Positions 9,660-18,637 of a stretch of 64,000 bases of DNA are shown here, one piece after another. The translations under genes and the position numbers were made by a program. The notes under the pieces were generated by a model. The model was not told the origin of the DNA, searched no databases, and saw only the letters and a list, made by a program, of their open reading frames with translations. This DNA comes from Balneolaceae bacterium UBA7797 (lineage in GTDB: Bacteria > Bacteroidota > Rhodothermia > Balneolales > Balneolaceae): positions 100,005 through 164,004 of the forward strand of contig DLCN01000014.1 of the NCBI GenBank assembly GCA_002480645.1, in the 5' to 3' direction. Every line of letters begins with the position of its first letter. The first letter of the stretch is position 1.

Positions 9660-11840
9660 TCACTTTATTGTGATCTTAACGGATTCCTGAATATCTCTGG
9701 AAGAAGATCCGATCAGGATTTCATATTCGCCGGATTCAACTTTCCAGCTCATGGTTGATTCGTCGAAATAGGCGAGATCCTGCACATCAAAATTAATGCA
9801 AGCCTCTGCTGTTTGTCCGGATTGTACTTCTACCTTGGTAAATCCTTTTAGTTCTTTATCCGGTCGTTCCACCGCTGAATTTGATTTTCTTACATACACC
9901 TGAACCGTTTCTTTTCCGGAAACATCACCTGTATTTGTGACCGGAACCTTTACTTCAATTTCATCTGTTGATGCAAAAGATGTTTTGTTAAGTGCTGCAT
10001 CTCCGTACTCAAAAGTAGTGTAGGACAAGCCAAATCCGAATGGAAACATCGGTGTAATATTTTTGGTATCGAACCAACGGTAACCAACCAGAATTCCTTC
10101 CTCATACACCACTTCCGTTTCATTTCCCGGAAAGCTGTTGGTGGCGTGAGCAGGGGAGTCTTCCAGTTTTTCCGGGATGGTGAAAGGAAGTTTTCCGGAT
10201 GGATTTACATTACCGAGTAAAATATCCGCAATAGCATTACCGGCTTCTGTTCCATTGAACCACGACCATACGATGGTGGAGGTATTGGGCGTGATCTCCC
10301 GCATATCGAATGGAGTACCTGCTACCATCACAATAACGGTATTTGGATTTGCTGCTGTTACTGCTTTAACAAGCGCATCCTGACCAAAGGGGAGTTCCAT
10401 GGTTTCACGGTCGTGTGCTTCTGATTCAACATCCCGGTTTCCTCCTATAAACAATAGGACCATATCAGAATTTTTGGCCGTTTCAATGGCTTCAGGGATC
10501 AGGTCCGGATTTCCTTCATATTTTGGGAAATTGGTGTACCCTATACGATCGTAAATTTCATCATATCCTTGTGCAAAATTGATCTCAATATTTTCCGGAA
10601 GTTTGTTTTTGAGTCCTTCCAGCGGAGTTACTTCATACTCTACTTTTACCCCTGCGCCGAAACCTCCGCTTGCCAGCTTTTGAGTGGCATTATCACCAAT
10701 TACCGCAATGCTACTGATCTCTGAAGTGTTGAGAGGGAGCAGGTTTTTCTCATTTTTAAGTAGCACAATGGATTCGGAGGCTACATCATACACGAGCTTG
10801 TGATGTTCAGGCGTGTTGATCGCCCCTTTATTTCTTTCCGGATCGTTTTTCTTCACATTTAACAGTACCCGCACGATCCTTGAAGCCATATCATCGACTA
10901 TTGATTCCGGTACTTCACCGTTTTCAACAGCTTCAATAAGTGGGTCTGCAAGATAAACTTCATTATATGTACCTTCTTCTCCATCACCCATTTCGATATC
11001 CAGTCCATACATTGCTGACTCAACGGTGCTATGAGTAGCACCCCAGTCACTCATAACGGTTCCTTTAAAGCCCCATTCTCCTTTTAATATATCTTTGAGC
11101 AGGTATTCATTTTCACATACATATGGACCACGGAAACGGTTATATGAGCACATCACGGAATATACATCCGCTTCAGTAACTGCGGCCTTAAATACCGGGA
11201 GATAGATCTCACGGATGGCCCGTTCACTCGCTTGTACATCAATACTGCCGCGCAGGGTTTCCTGATTATTGATGGCGTAATGTTTAATGGTGGCAGCCAC
11301 ATCTTCACTTTGAATCCCCTTGATCATGGGTACCGCCATTTCTGAGTTTAATACCGGATCTTCGGTGAAATACTCGTAATTACGCCCGCCAAGTGGACTT
11401 CGCTGGATATTTACCGCTGGAGCCAACAGATAATCTTTATTTCTTGCTCTGGCTTCGGCTCCCATTGCTTTACCATATTTATAAGCCAGTTCGGTATTCC
11501 ATGTGGCTGATAAACCACCACCGGCAGGGAAGAAGGTGGCCTGATCCGTATCCCAACCGGCCGGATTCCAGGTGTGTCGCTCTAACTCTTCACGAATTCC
11601 AAGAGGTCCGTCGGTATACTGGACTTCATCAAAGCCAAGTCGTTCAATTCCGGCTGACCAGAATTTCCCGTTACCGTAAAATAATTTTCCCTTTTCTTCC
11701 AGTGAAAGTGAGTTTACAATTTCTGTTACTTTCGGTTCCAGTGACGGATCGAATTTGTTTGATATATCTTCTTTTTGTTCAGTTGATGTGCAGGAAATTG
11801 CAAAGATCAACAAAACGCAGCTAAGCAAAGTATTTTTCAT
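9660..11840 (-). CDS. Beta-glucosidase-type glycoside hydrolase family 3, lipoprotein
   Basis: 726 residues, normal for a three-domain GH3 enzyme. The N-terminus has a lipoprotein signal with lipobox AISC (Cys17), so the protein should be anchored in the envelope. The TIM-barrel domain holds KHYAINNQE and the nucleophile motif VMSDWGATHS (Asp265). The alpha/beta sandwich carries ESEAHDRETMELP, with Glu474 in the E-x-x-D-R motif as likely acid/base. The last ~130 residues form a fibronectin-III-like domain. The family hydrolyses beta-glucosides or related beta-linked sugars from the non-reducing end; exact linkage cannot be read. It is a single gene, with the terminator at 9604-9633 downstream and a perfect 10-bp dyad 61-83 bases upstream of the start that could bind a regulator. 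Confidence 0.93.
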   Translation of the reverse strand: MKNTLLSCVLLIFAISCTSTEQKEDISNKFDPSLEPKVTEIVNSLSLEEKGKLFYGNGKFWSAGIERLGFDEVQYTDGPLGIREELERHTWNPAGWDTDQATFFPAGGGLSATWNTELAYKYGKAMGAEARARNKDYLLAPAVNIQRSPLGGRNYEYFTEDPVLNSEMAVPMIKGIQSEDVAATIKHYAINNQETLRGSIDVQASERAIREIYLPVFKAAVTEADVYSVMCSYNRFRGPYVCENEYLLKDILKGEWGFKGTVMSDWGATHSTVESAMYGLDIEMGDGEEGTYNEVYLADPLIEAVENGEVPESIVDDMASRIVRVLLNVKKNDPERNKGAINTPEHHKLVYDVASESIVLLKNEKNLLPLNTSEISSIAVIGDNATQKLASGGFGAGVKVEYEVTPLEGLKNKLPENIEINFAQGYDEIYDRIGYTNFPKYEGNPDLIPEAIETAKNSDMVLLFIGGNRDVESEAHDRETMELPFGQDALVKAVTAANPNTVIVMVAGTPFDMREITPNTSTIVWSWFNGTEAGNAIADILLGNVNPSGKLPFTIPEKLEDSPAHATNSFPGNETEVVYEEGILVGYRWFDTKNITPMFPFGFGLSYTTFEYGDAALNKTSFASTDEIEVKVPVTNTGDVSGKETVQVYVRKSNSAVERPDKELKGFTKVEVQSGQTAEACINFDVQDLAYFDESTMSWKVESGEYEILIGSSSRDIQESVKITIK

Positions 11841-11900
11841 AAGTATGGTAAGCTAAGTTGAATGATCCCGAATTAGTATCAGGGTAGTTAGGGCGTGTAA

Positions 11901-11923
11901 TTTAATCAAATCATTTGATTAAA
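11901..11923. promoter_or_regulatory. Perfect 10-bp inverted repeat upstream of GH3 gene
   Basis: TTTAATCAAA (11901-11910), spacer TCA, TTTGATTAAA (11914-11923). The dyad is centred about 72 bases before the GH3 start codon at 11840. A perfect palindrome this long with a 3-base spacer fits a dimeric regulator site, perhaps for carbohydrate control. No regulator gene is adjacent. Confidence 0.45.
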
Positions 11924-11971
11924 ATGAAGCACCTTCCGAAATGAAAAATCTTCTTCAGGAAACGTCAAAAA

Positions 11972-12029
11972 TCAGAATGGTACCGACCTAACCATTCACA
12001 GTTGATAACGAGCTTTCGGATCATTCTGA
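11972..12029 (-). terminator. Possible long-loop hairpin after btaB-like gene
   Basis: TCAGAATG (11972-11979) pairs with CATTCTGA (12022-12029). Read on the minus strand the stem is followed by TTTTTGACG. The loop is about 42 bases, so this is a weak terminator candidate for the btaA/btaB-like operon. Confidence 0.25.
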
Positions 12030-12033
12030 ATTT

Positions 12034-12633
12034 TTATTTCGAATTTATTCCAAGAAAAGCGGTATACGTATACAATCCAAAATACGCTTTCTTACTCTCG
12101 GTCTTTTTAGTAGCAAAGACTTCTTTTAAGTGTTTGAATAATCGATCTTTGAAGTGAACATGATTCTGTGCCATCCAAGTACTAAACCATGGATGAGGAG
12201 TTGAATCAAAATCTAGTACAAGGATATACCCATCAGGTTTTAAATGCTTTTTAATGGCTATCAGACCATTATTCAACTCACTGAACATACTTAATGAATA
12301 AGAAGCCAGGATCAGATCGAATTGGTTTTCTTCAAAGGATTCAATTGTATATTCTTCGTTAATGAGATCAACCCGTTCTTTGATGTGTACGGGGATCTTT
12401 CCCATCATATCCTCTGACAGATCTATGCCGGTGATACTGGCTTGGGGATACTGCTGCACAAGTTGCTTAAGGTGTTTGCCGGTTCCACATCCGAGATCGA
12501 GAATCTGAGCCTGTTTTCTGAGTGTAGGAAACAACTTCGGAAGGGAGTTTCTTCCAAATAAGAAACTCCATCTGCTCATGTCAAAGAAGCGGGCATGTAA
12601 CCGATAATAATCGGATAGATTGTCAGGGATCAT
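12034..12633 (-). CDS. btaB: SAM-dependent methyltransferase, BtaB-like (betaine lipid N-methylation)
   Basis: 199 residues. It is a class I methyltransferase with motif I LDLGCGTGKH (about residues 45-54), an acidic residue after the second strand (GIDLSEDM), and the later motif LKPDGYILVLDFD. The N-terminus YYRLHARFFDMSRWSFLFGRN is the pattern I associate with BtaB, which adds three methyl groups to the amino group of the homoserine head group of diacylglyceryl-homoserine, giving DGTS. Its start overlaps the stop of the BtaA-like gene by four bases (12630-12633), which strongly supports a joint pathway. A different amine substrate is possible, since small methyltransferases are hard to assign by sequence alone. 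Confidence 0.72.
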   Translation of the reverse strand: MIPDNLSDYYRLHARFFDMSRWSFLFGRNSLPKLFPTLRKQAQILDLGCGTGKHLKQLVQQYPQASITGIDLSEDMMGKIPVHIKERVDLINEEYTIESFEENQFDLILASYSLSMFSELNNGLIAIKKHLKPDGYILVLDFDSTPHPWFSTWMAQNHVHFKDRLFKHLKEVFATKKTESKKAYFGLYTYTAFLGINSK

Positions 12634-13754
12634 TGTACTGTACCCAGATATGTTCCGGTGTAAGTACCAACACGATCATTCAAAGCCACCCATTCAGGAT
12701 CTACTTCGGTGAATTGGATCTTATTCCTTATCTCCCCGGGAATAAGAGCGAGTGAAGAATGTGCTGTTCTGAACAAAATCTTCGCGCCTGGTCTGGCTCG
12801 TTTAAGGATAAGCTTCCATTCATTTTTTAGTGCATTTTGATCTGATCCGTACAACCAATCCATGTGGTCAAGTAAAACAAAATGAGTGAATTTTTGTTTT
12901 GAGGAACTCAAATACTGATGAACCGTTTGGGTTGAAAATTCAATTTTATCTAATTGGGTAACAATATGTTGCAGATTTTCTTTGATTAGATAATCAGGTA
13001 GGTATTCTTCTGCATACGTGCCTTTTAAATACACATTCCAGTATGGATTAGATTGTGCTTGTTGTCTTACAAATACATTGTTGAAAACGTCCCTGATAAA
13101 GGCATTCAGATTTCCGATGGCTTTCTTCTGAGAACGAGGGATGCCGGCAAGCCCGAGTACCGCACTAAGTTTCCACATGAATTTGGATCCACCTGAGATC
13201 AATTGTTGACTAACCTCTGTAAATAACCTTTCCCGTTCGCTGCGTTTGGGTTCATGAATGAGTTGATCAACTTGCTCAGTTAAGCCATTGGTTTTGATGA
13301 GATACCTCATTAAGCGTGCAAAATAACCGGATCCACCCTGATAGAATAACCCTTTACCGTCGGGTGAAAAGTAGGATATATTCGAATCCCAAAATTTTCT
13401 GGACGGTGGAGTTAGATCATCCCGGACCATTGAATAGATCTCTTTATATCTGGCTGATTTTCCTGTACCGAAAAATTCAAAAAAGTCATCATATCCCGAC
13501 TCCTTTAAAATCGCCATTTTCAATTCTAATAAGGCAGTTTGTCGCTTGTTAATGTCCACAGTAACGATGGACTCAGGGTTATCAAGAAGATAGGTGAGGG
13601 CATTTTCACCGGCACTGCTTATCATAAATACAGAGCTCGATTCATCGAGTTTAAGCAGTTTTCGGTCAATGGCCACATCTTCCCAGCAAATATTGTAAAT
13701 GAGAAAATGTGTGTGAATGTATTTAAACCAGGCGTCGGAGGGACTTAAAGTCAT
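12630..13754 (-). CDS. btaA: DUF3419 / BtaA-like 3-amino-3-carboxypropyl transferase
   Basis: 374 residues. The sequence fits the DUF3419/BtaA family: N-terminal YNICWEDVAIDRKLLKL, SAM-binding segment MISSAGENALTYLLDN (about residues 45-60) with VDINKRQ after the next strand, and a C-terminal part with FVLLDHMDWL and FRTAHSS. BtaA moves the 3-amino-3-carboxypropyl group from S-adenosylmethionine to diacylglycerol, the first step of betaine-lipid (DGTS) synthesis. It is first in a two-gene operon with the methyltransferase, matching the btaA-btaB order of alphaproteobacteria. The start ATG is 99 bases from the divergent DUF883-like gene. Such lipids replace phospholipids under phosphate shortage in known producers; whether this cell makes them is untested. 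I see no Pho-box-like direct repeat upstream. Confidence 0.75.
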   Translation of the reverse strand: MTLSPSDAWFKYIHTHFLIYNICWEDVAIDRKLLKLDESSSVFMISSAGENALTYLLDNPESIVTVDINKRQTALLELKMAILKESGYDDFFEFFGTGKSARYKEIYSMVRDDLTPPSRKFWDSNISYFSPDGKGLFYQGGSGYFARLMRYLIKTNGLTEQVDQLIHEPKRSERERLFTEVSQQLISGGSKFMWKLSAVLGLAGIPRSQKKAIGNLNAFIRDVFNNVFVRQQAQSNPYWNVYLKGTYAEEYLPDYLIKENLQHIVTQLDKIEFSTQTVHQYLSSSKQKFTHFVLLDHMDWLYGSDQNALKNEWKLILKRARPGAKILFRTAHSSLALIPGEIRNKIQFTEVDPEWVALNDRVGTYTGTYLGTVQ

Positions 13755-13853
13755 TAATTATGAAACGAAACTATGTGCTTACAAAAGGGTTTAATGATAC
13801 AAACAATTAAACATCAATTTTGTATTTTCTTAAGAATTAAAAACGAGGATATC

Positions 13854-14123
13854 ATGGCTGAGACAACAAAAATCGAAGAAGCTCAAAAAAGAATCGGTAG
13901 AACAGTGAATGAAGCCGGGGAAATACTTCAGGAAAAACTTGAAAAAAGTTACGATGATGTGATCGATCGCCTGAAGGATGAACGGGATCGCCTTGAAAGA
14001 GACCTGCGGCATGAATATAGAAATGCACGACGTTATGTGCGGGCAAATCCGGAACAAGGTATTGGTATTGCTATAGCAGCCGGACTTGCATTGGGAATTT
14101 TGTTAGGTCGGGCCTCAAAATAA
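13854..14123 (+). CDS. DUF883/ElaB/YqjD-like membrane-anchored coiled-coil protein
   Basis: 89 residues from the ATG at 13854, chosen because GAGG lies six bases before it and the conserved sequence starts there; an upstream ATG in frame at 13773 has no such site. Residues ~1-60 are a highly charged helix (heptad-like, rich in E, K, R and D). They are followed by RRYVRANPEQGIGIAIAAGLALGILLG, a short basic linker plus one membrane helix at the C-terminus. The layout and the V-R-x-N-P-x-Q-G motif match ElaB/YqjD/DUF883 proteins, inner-membrane tail-anchored proteins that bind ribosomes in stationary phase in E. coli. Function here is inferred from that similarity. Confidence 0.85.
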   Translation: MAETTKIEEAQKRIGRTVNEAGEILQEKLEKSYDDVIDRLKDERDRLERDLRHEYRNARRYVRANPEQGIGIAIAAGLALGILLGRASK

Positions 14124-14160
14124 TCCACATACAGTAATCGAAACTGAGTCATTCAAAACG

Positions 14161-14168
14161 TATTTTTG
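14161..14168 (+). promoter_or_regulatory. Candidate -7 element for prfB operon
   Basis: TATTTTTG matches the Bacteroidota -7 consensus TAnnTTTG, 86 bases before the prfB start. No clear TTG element is found at the expected upstream distance, so this is weak. Confidence 0.3.
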
Positions 14169-14254
14169 ACATCATAGAGATTGAATCCTATGAAGGATGA
14201 TTGCGCTTTGAATGGCTTTTGTATGTTAATGAAAGTTGAATTACAATAAATTTT

Positions 14255-15365
14255 ATGGCAATAAATAAAGATCATTTACAAGAAAACTACGAGCGATTGG
14301 ACGCGCTCAGGAGGTATCTTTGACTACGACAAGAGAAAAGTCAGAGTCATTGAATTAACCGAAAAAACCCAGGATCCCGAATTCTGGAATGACCCAAAAC
14401 AAGCTCAGGTGACCATGAAAGAGCTTGATAATGAAAAGGGGTTAGTTGAAGCCTGGGACTCGCTGAATGAATTGAGAGAAAGCATCAATGTTTTTCATGA
14501 ATTTGAGGAGATGGGGGAAGATGTAGGCGACGAACTTGAAGCAGAATATAACAAATTGCTGAAAGGGCTGGATGATCTTGAACTCCGGAATATGTTGAAA
14601 GAACCCGATGATCACAGAGACGCTGTGGTTAATTTTAACCCCGGTGCAGGTGGGACGGAAAGTCAGGATTGGGCGCAAATGTTGTATCGGATGTACACCC
14701 GATGGGCGGAAAGAAACGGTTTTAAAGTTTCTGTAATGGACTATCAGGATGGAGATGTGGCCGGACTTAAAAGTGCGACCATCGAAGTGCAGGGTAACAA
14801 CGCCTATGGCTTTTTGAAAGCAGAAAGCGGCGTTCATCGCCTGGTTCGTGTATCACCTTTTGATAGTAATGCCCGTCGTCATACCTCATTTTGTTCCGTT
14901 TTTGTATCTCCGCTAATTGATGATACCATAGAGCTGGATATCAATGAAAGCGACGTGGAATTACAACGTTTCCACTCCAGTGGTGCCGGCGGGCAGAATG
15001 TGAATAAGGTGGAGACCGGAGTACGCTTGATCTGGACCGGTAAGCTTTCAGACGGACGTGAAGAGCGTGTGGTCGCAGAATGTCAGCAGGAACGGTCGCA
15101 GTTACAGAACCGTGAAAAAGCGATGGTACTTTTAAAATCCCGCATCTACGAGCTCGAGAAAGAAATTCAGGAAGCTGAAAAAGCTCGTCTTGAGGGATCA
15201 AAAGGAAAGAATGAATGGGGATCGCAGATCCGAAGTTATGTATTCGACGATCAGCGTGTAAAAGATCACCGTACCAATCACGAAACTTCCAATGTAAGTG
15301 CGGTAATGGATGGGGATCTGGACGATTTCATAAAAGCATACCTTTTGATGCAGGCTAATGTATAA
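14255..15365 (+). CDS. prfB: Peptide chain release factor 2, expressed by programmed +1 frameshift
   Basis: The full protein needs a +1 shift: codons 1-22 are read from 14255 to 14320 and reading resumes at 14322, giving 369 residues. The zero frame ends at an in-frame TGA (14321-14323) after RRYL, and the shifted frame continues DYDKRKVRVIEL, the classic RF2 arrangement. The codon-recognition motif is SPF (residues ~200-202, RF2 type, reads UGA/UAA) and the catalytic GGQ is at ~245-247 within SSGAGGQNVNK. It hydrolyses peptidyl-tRNA at stop codons. It is followed by nadB with an 8-base overlap and then coaE, one apparent transcript. Calling the gene from the ATG at 14409 would lose 51 residues. 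Confidence 0.97.
14309..14324 (+). promoter_or_regulatory. prfB programmed +1 frameshift site
   Basis: An internal Shine-Dalgarno-like AGGAGG (14309-14314) is followed after TAT by the slippery codon CTT (14318-14320) and TGA C. This is the same layout as in E. coli prfB (SD-like, three bases, CTT TGA C). Low RF2 slows termination at UGA and lets the ribosome slip to TTT, which restores RF2 synthesis: autoregulation. Confidence 0.96.
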
Positions 15366-16929
15366 ATTCGATTTTTTAGTTATCGGCAGCGGTCTGGCTG
15401 GCTTGTCATTTGCTTTGAAGGCAGCCAAATATGGTAACGTTGCAGTAGTTACTAAAAATGAGATCAAAGAAGCCAACACCCGGTATGCTCAAGGGGGCAT
15501 TGCCGGAGTAATGAATATCGATTCGGACTCCTTTGAGAAGCATGTGGAGGATACCCTGGAAGCCGGGGCCGGACTTTGCGATCGTGAAGCTGTAGAAATG
15601 ATGGTACGCGCTGCACCGGAACTCATCAAAGAGTTGATCGAATACGGGGTTCATTTTACCGAAAGCAACGGGAAATTAGATCTGGGAAGAGAAGGAGGCC
15701 ATTCTGAACATCGAATAGTGCACGCTGCAGATGCTACCGGCCGGGAAGTTGAGAATGTGATGGTTAAGAAGGTACGTGAACACCCCAATATTGAGGTATT
15801 CGAACATCATTTTGCCATGGAATTGCTCACCGAACACCATCTTGGTAAAAAGGTCAAATACCTGAATAAGATCCATTGTTTTGGGGCTTACGTGCTGGAA
15901 TCAGAGACCGGAAAAGTGCATAAGATGCTTGCAAAAACTACCATTCTTGCAAGCGGTGGTGCCGGTCAAGTCTATCAGTATACCACCAATCCTAGTATTG
16001 CCACAGGCGATGGAATTGCGATGGCTTACCGTGCTAAGGCGAAGATCAAAAATATGGAATTTATACAGTTTCATCCCACTTCGTTAAATATCGAAGAGGC
16101 TGATTCCTTTCTGATTTCGGAAGCTATGCGTGGATTTGGAGCCATATTGAGGAATGCGGATGGAGAAGCCTTTATGGAGCAATATGATGATCGCAAAGAG
16201 TTGGCTCCCCGCGATATTGTAGCCCGCGCCATTGATGATCAGCTCAAAAAACGTGGAGATAAAAGTGTATTTCTGGATGTGACTCATCTGGATGCCGATG
16301 AGGTAAAAGCTCATTTTCCGAATATTTATGAAAAGTGTCTTTCATTTGGATTGGATATCACTCAAAAGTGGATCCCTGTGGTTCCTGCCGCTCATTATGT
16401 GTGCGGTGGTATCGAAACCGATTACGATGGGCGCACCTCTATTGAGCAGCTTTTTGCTTGTGGTGAAACGGCTTGTACCGGAGTACACGGAGCCAATCGT
16501 CTGGCATCAAATAGTTTGCTGGAAGCTTTATTCTTTGCAGATAAAGCCGTTAAGAAAGCCGCAGAATTAATCGCTGATCTTGAATTCAATGAGAATGTTC
16601 CTGAATGGGATGAAAGTGGAACTTTAAATAACAGTGAATGGGTATTGATCTCTCATAACCGGGAAGAATTGAAAAGGGTAATGTGGGATTATGTGGGAAT
16701 TGTGCGTAGTGATCTCCGTTTAGAACGGGCGCTACGCAGACAGACCTTTTTATACGAAGAAGTAGAAGATTTTTATAGTCGTACCCGGGTTACCGTACCG
16801 CTTTGTGAACTTCGAAATCTCATTAGTATAGCCTACCTCATCATATTATCGGCTATGAAGAGAAAAGAAAGTTGCGGCCTGCACTATAATGTGGATTACG
16901 AAGAGCATGCCAGAGGCTTTAATCCATGA
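15358..16929 (+). CDS. nadB: L-aspartate oxidase
   Basis: 523 residues, typical length. The N-terminal FAD-binding motif is VIGSGLAG (residues 8-15), followed by the NadB hallmark RYAQGGIAGVM. Further family motifs are GGHSEHRIVH, FHPTSL, APRDIVARAI and GVHGANRLASNSLLEAL. The enzyme oxidises L-aspartate to iminoaspartate, the first step of de novo NAD synthesis; the partner nadA is not in this window. The start codon lies within the last codons of prfB (8-base overlap) and the stop overlaps coaE in ATGA, so the three genes are probably co-translated. Fumarate reductase/succinate dehydrogenase flavoproteins are related, but RYAQGGIAGVM and the operon context favour NadB. Confidence 0.95.
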   Translation: MYKFDFLVIGSGLAGLSFALKAAKYGNVAVVTKNEIKEANTRYAQGGIAGVMNIDSDSFEKHVEDTLEAGAGLCDREAVEMMVRAAPELIKELIEYGVHFTESNGKLDLGREGGHSEHRIVHAADATGREVENVMVKKVREHPNIEVFEHHFAMELLTEHHLGKKVKYLNKIHCFGAYVLESETGKVHKMLAKTTILASGGAGQVYQYTTNPSIATGDGIAMAYRAKAKIKNMEFIQFHPTSLNIEEADSFLISEAMRGFGAILRNADGEAFMEQYDDRKELAPRDIVARAIDDQLKKRGDKSVFLDVTHLDADEVKAHFPNIYEKCLSFGLDITQKWIPVVPAAHYVCGGIETDYDGRTSIEQLFACGETACTGVHGANRLASNSLLEALFFADKAVKKAAELIADLEFNENVPEWDESGTLNNSEWVLISHNREELKRVMWDYVGIVRSDLRLERALRRQTFLYEEVEDFYSRTRVTVPLCELRNLISIAYLIILSAMKRKESCGLHYNVDYEEHARGFNP

Positions 16930-17519
16930 TCCGGGTTGGGATTACAGGTGGAATAGGTTCCGGTAAAACCACGTTTTGTAAAGTGTGGGAAACGATGGGG
17001 ATTTACGTGCTTTATGCCGATGATTTTGCCAAAGAATTAATGGTAAGTGATCACGAGCTTATCGGGAAGATCAGGCAAACGTTTGGTGAATCGTCTTATC
17101 ATAATGACGGAAGTCTGAACAGAGCATATCTGGCGCAGGAAGCGTTTGAAAAAGGAAGGGTGGAGGAACTGAATAATTTAGTACATCCTGTACTTTGGAA
17201 AAGGATCAATGAATTGGCAGAAAGAAAAGAGAAAGAAGGAGTAAAGGTCTTCGCCAAAGAAGCGGCCATTCTGCTTAACAATGGCAGACCCAATGACCTG
17301 GATTATGTGGTTTTGCTTCAGGCTGAAAAACAGAGCAGAATTAAGAGAGTACAGGAGAGGGATAACACCAGCCGGGATAAGATCACCGACCGGATAACTA
17401 AACAACCGGATTTTGAGTCGCTCACTCATCTTTGTGATTTTCTGGTGTTGAATGATGGCGGCGTGGAAGAGTTGGAAAAAAAGGCGTATGAGATCGGTGA
17501 TTTCCTGATCAATCTTTAA
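16926..17519 (+). CDS. coaE: Dephospho-CoA kinase
   Basis: 197 residues. The P-loop GGIGSGKT occupies residues 8-15. YADDFAKELM follows in the position of the family's conserved DAD-type substrate motif, then the NLVHPVLW region and AAILLNNG where E. coli has the E-x-P-L-L-F-E segment. The enzyme phosphorylates the 3' hydroxyl of dephospho-CoA, the last step of coenzyme A synthesis. Its start overlaps the nadB stop by four bases (ATGA). It ends the prfB-nadB-coaE run, with no clear terminator before the next gene. Confidence 0.93.
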   Translation: MIRVGITGGIGSGKTTFCKVWETMGIYVLYADDFAKELMVSDHELIGKIRQTFGESSYHNDGSLNRAYLAQEAFEKGRVEELNNLVHPVLWKRINELAERKEKEGVKVFAKEAAILLNNGRPNDLDYVVLLQAEKQSRIKRVQERDNTSRDKITDRITKQPDFESLTHLCDFLVLNDGGVEELEKKAYEIGDFLINL

Positions 17520-17548
17520 TAAACCAATTCATAAACTTATTTGGTAGT

Positions 17549-17576
17549 CTGATAAAAAAGCACGTATATTTATCAG
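17549..17576. promoter_or_regulatory. Perfect 8-bp inverted repeat before fructose bisphosphatase
   Basis: CTGATAAA (17549-17556), 12-base spacer, TTTATCAG (17569-17576), ending 26 bases before the fbp start codon. It could be an operator or a leader hairpin. It lacks a T-run and so is not an obvious terminator for coaE. Confidence 0.35.
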
Positions 17577-17602
17577 AAAAGCGCTTCCAATCAATAAGTA
17601 GT

Positions 17603-18637
17603 ATGGAAAAACGATCAGTTGAAAGGTTGGTAACCTTGGAAGAATTTATCATTCAGGCTCAGAACCGATTTCCCGGTGCAACCGGAGAATTATCACAACT
17701 TTTACGGGATATCGGGCTTGCCGCAAAGATCATTTCCAGGGAGGTAAATAAAGCCGGTATCACGAATATTTTAGGTGATCAGGGTGAAGAGAATATCCAT
17801 GGCGAATCGGTTAAGAAACTGGATGTTTTTGCTGATCATCAACTCATTTCAGCATTAAAACGATCTCTTATTACTTGTATGGTAATATCTGAGGAAAATG
17901 AAGGGATCGTTCAGTTACGGAGCCACGGGGGTAAATATATCGTCTATCTTGATCCGTTGGATGGTTCTTCGAATATAGATGTTAATGTATCAATTGGCTC
18001 CATTTTTTCTGTGTATATGAGAGAACCCCGATACGATTCCAAGGTGAATGAGTCGGATGCACTGCAGCCTGGAAAGAGGCAGGTTGCAGCCGGCTATGTA
18101 CTTTATGGTTCGAGTACAACACTTGCTTACACGACTGGACTCGGGGTTTCTCTCTTTACTTTAGATCCTTCTATAGGCGAATTTATTCTATGTAATCGAA
18201 ATGTTCAGATCCCGGAAAAAGGAACTATCTACAGTATCAATGAAGGGAGTTATAACAGTTGGGAAGAGGGATTAAAACGTTATATAAAATATTGTCAGGA
18301 AGAAGATCCGGAGTCAAACCGGCCATATTCTGCTCGATATATTGGTTCGATGGTGGCTGATATCCATCGCACACTGATCAAAGGAGGTATCTTCATTTAT
18401 CCTCACAGTAAACGATATCCGGAAGGTAAACTTCGATTGATGTACGAGTGTAATCCACTTAGTTTTATTATTGAACAGGCAGGAGGCAGGGCATCGAACG
18501 GTGAAGTGAGGATCATGGATATTTATCCGGATGCAATACATCAGAGAACTCCGATCTACATCGGCTCGCCGGAAAACGTGACCCGGGTGCTGGACTTCCT
18601 CAAAGAGTTCAAAGAAGAAGAATTTCTGATGAGCTGA
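17603..18637 (+). CDS. fbp: Fructose-1,6-bisphosphatase, class I
   Basis: 344 residues. Metal-site motifs of the class I family are clear: ISEENEG and DPLDGSSNID (from about residue 117), followed by VSIGSIFSVY. The C-terminal substrate loop has KLRLMYECNPLSFIIEQAGG. The enzyme removes the 1-phosphate of fructose-1,6-bisphosphate in gluconeogenesis, in the cytoplasm, and is Mg-dependent. The gene has its own 83-base upstream gap with a perfect dyad. Its TGA directly abuts the TCA (reverse stop) of the convergent methyltransferase with no base between. Confidence 0.96.
   Translation: MEKRSVERLVTLEEFIIQAQNRFPGATGELSQLLRDIGLAAKIISREVNKAGITNILGDQGEENIHGESVKKLDVFADHQLISALKRSLITCMVISEENEGIVQLRSHGGKYIVYLDPLDGSSNIDVNVSIGSIFSVYMREPRYDSKVNESDALQPGKRQVAAGYVLYGSSTTLAYTTGLGVSLFTLDPSIGEFILCNRNVQIPEKGTIYSINEGSYNSWEEGLKRYIKYCQEEDPESNRPYSARYIGSMVADIHRTLIKGGIFIYPHSKRYPEGKLRLMYECNPLSFIIEQAGGRASNGEVRIMDIYPDAIHQRTPIYIGSPENVTRVLDFLKEFKEEEFLMS

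Noticed and set aside
11393..11824. Plus-strand frame of 143 codons opposite GH3
   Set aside because: Antisense to conserved GH3 motifs; composition and lack of features indicate a chance frame.
14409..15365. prfB starting at the internal ATG 14409
   Set aside because: The upstream 14255 start with the frameshift site restores the conserved N-terminus of RF2.
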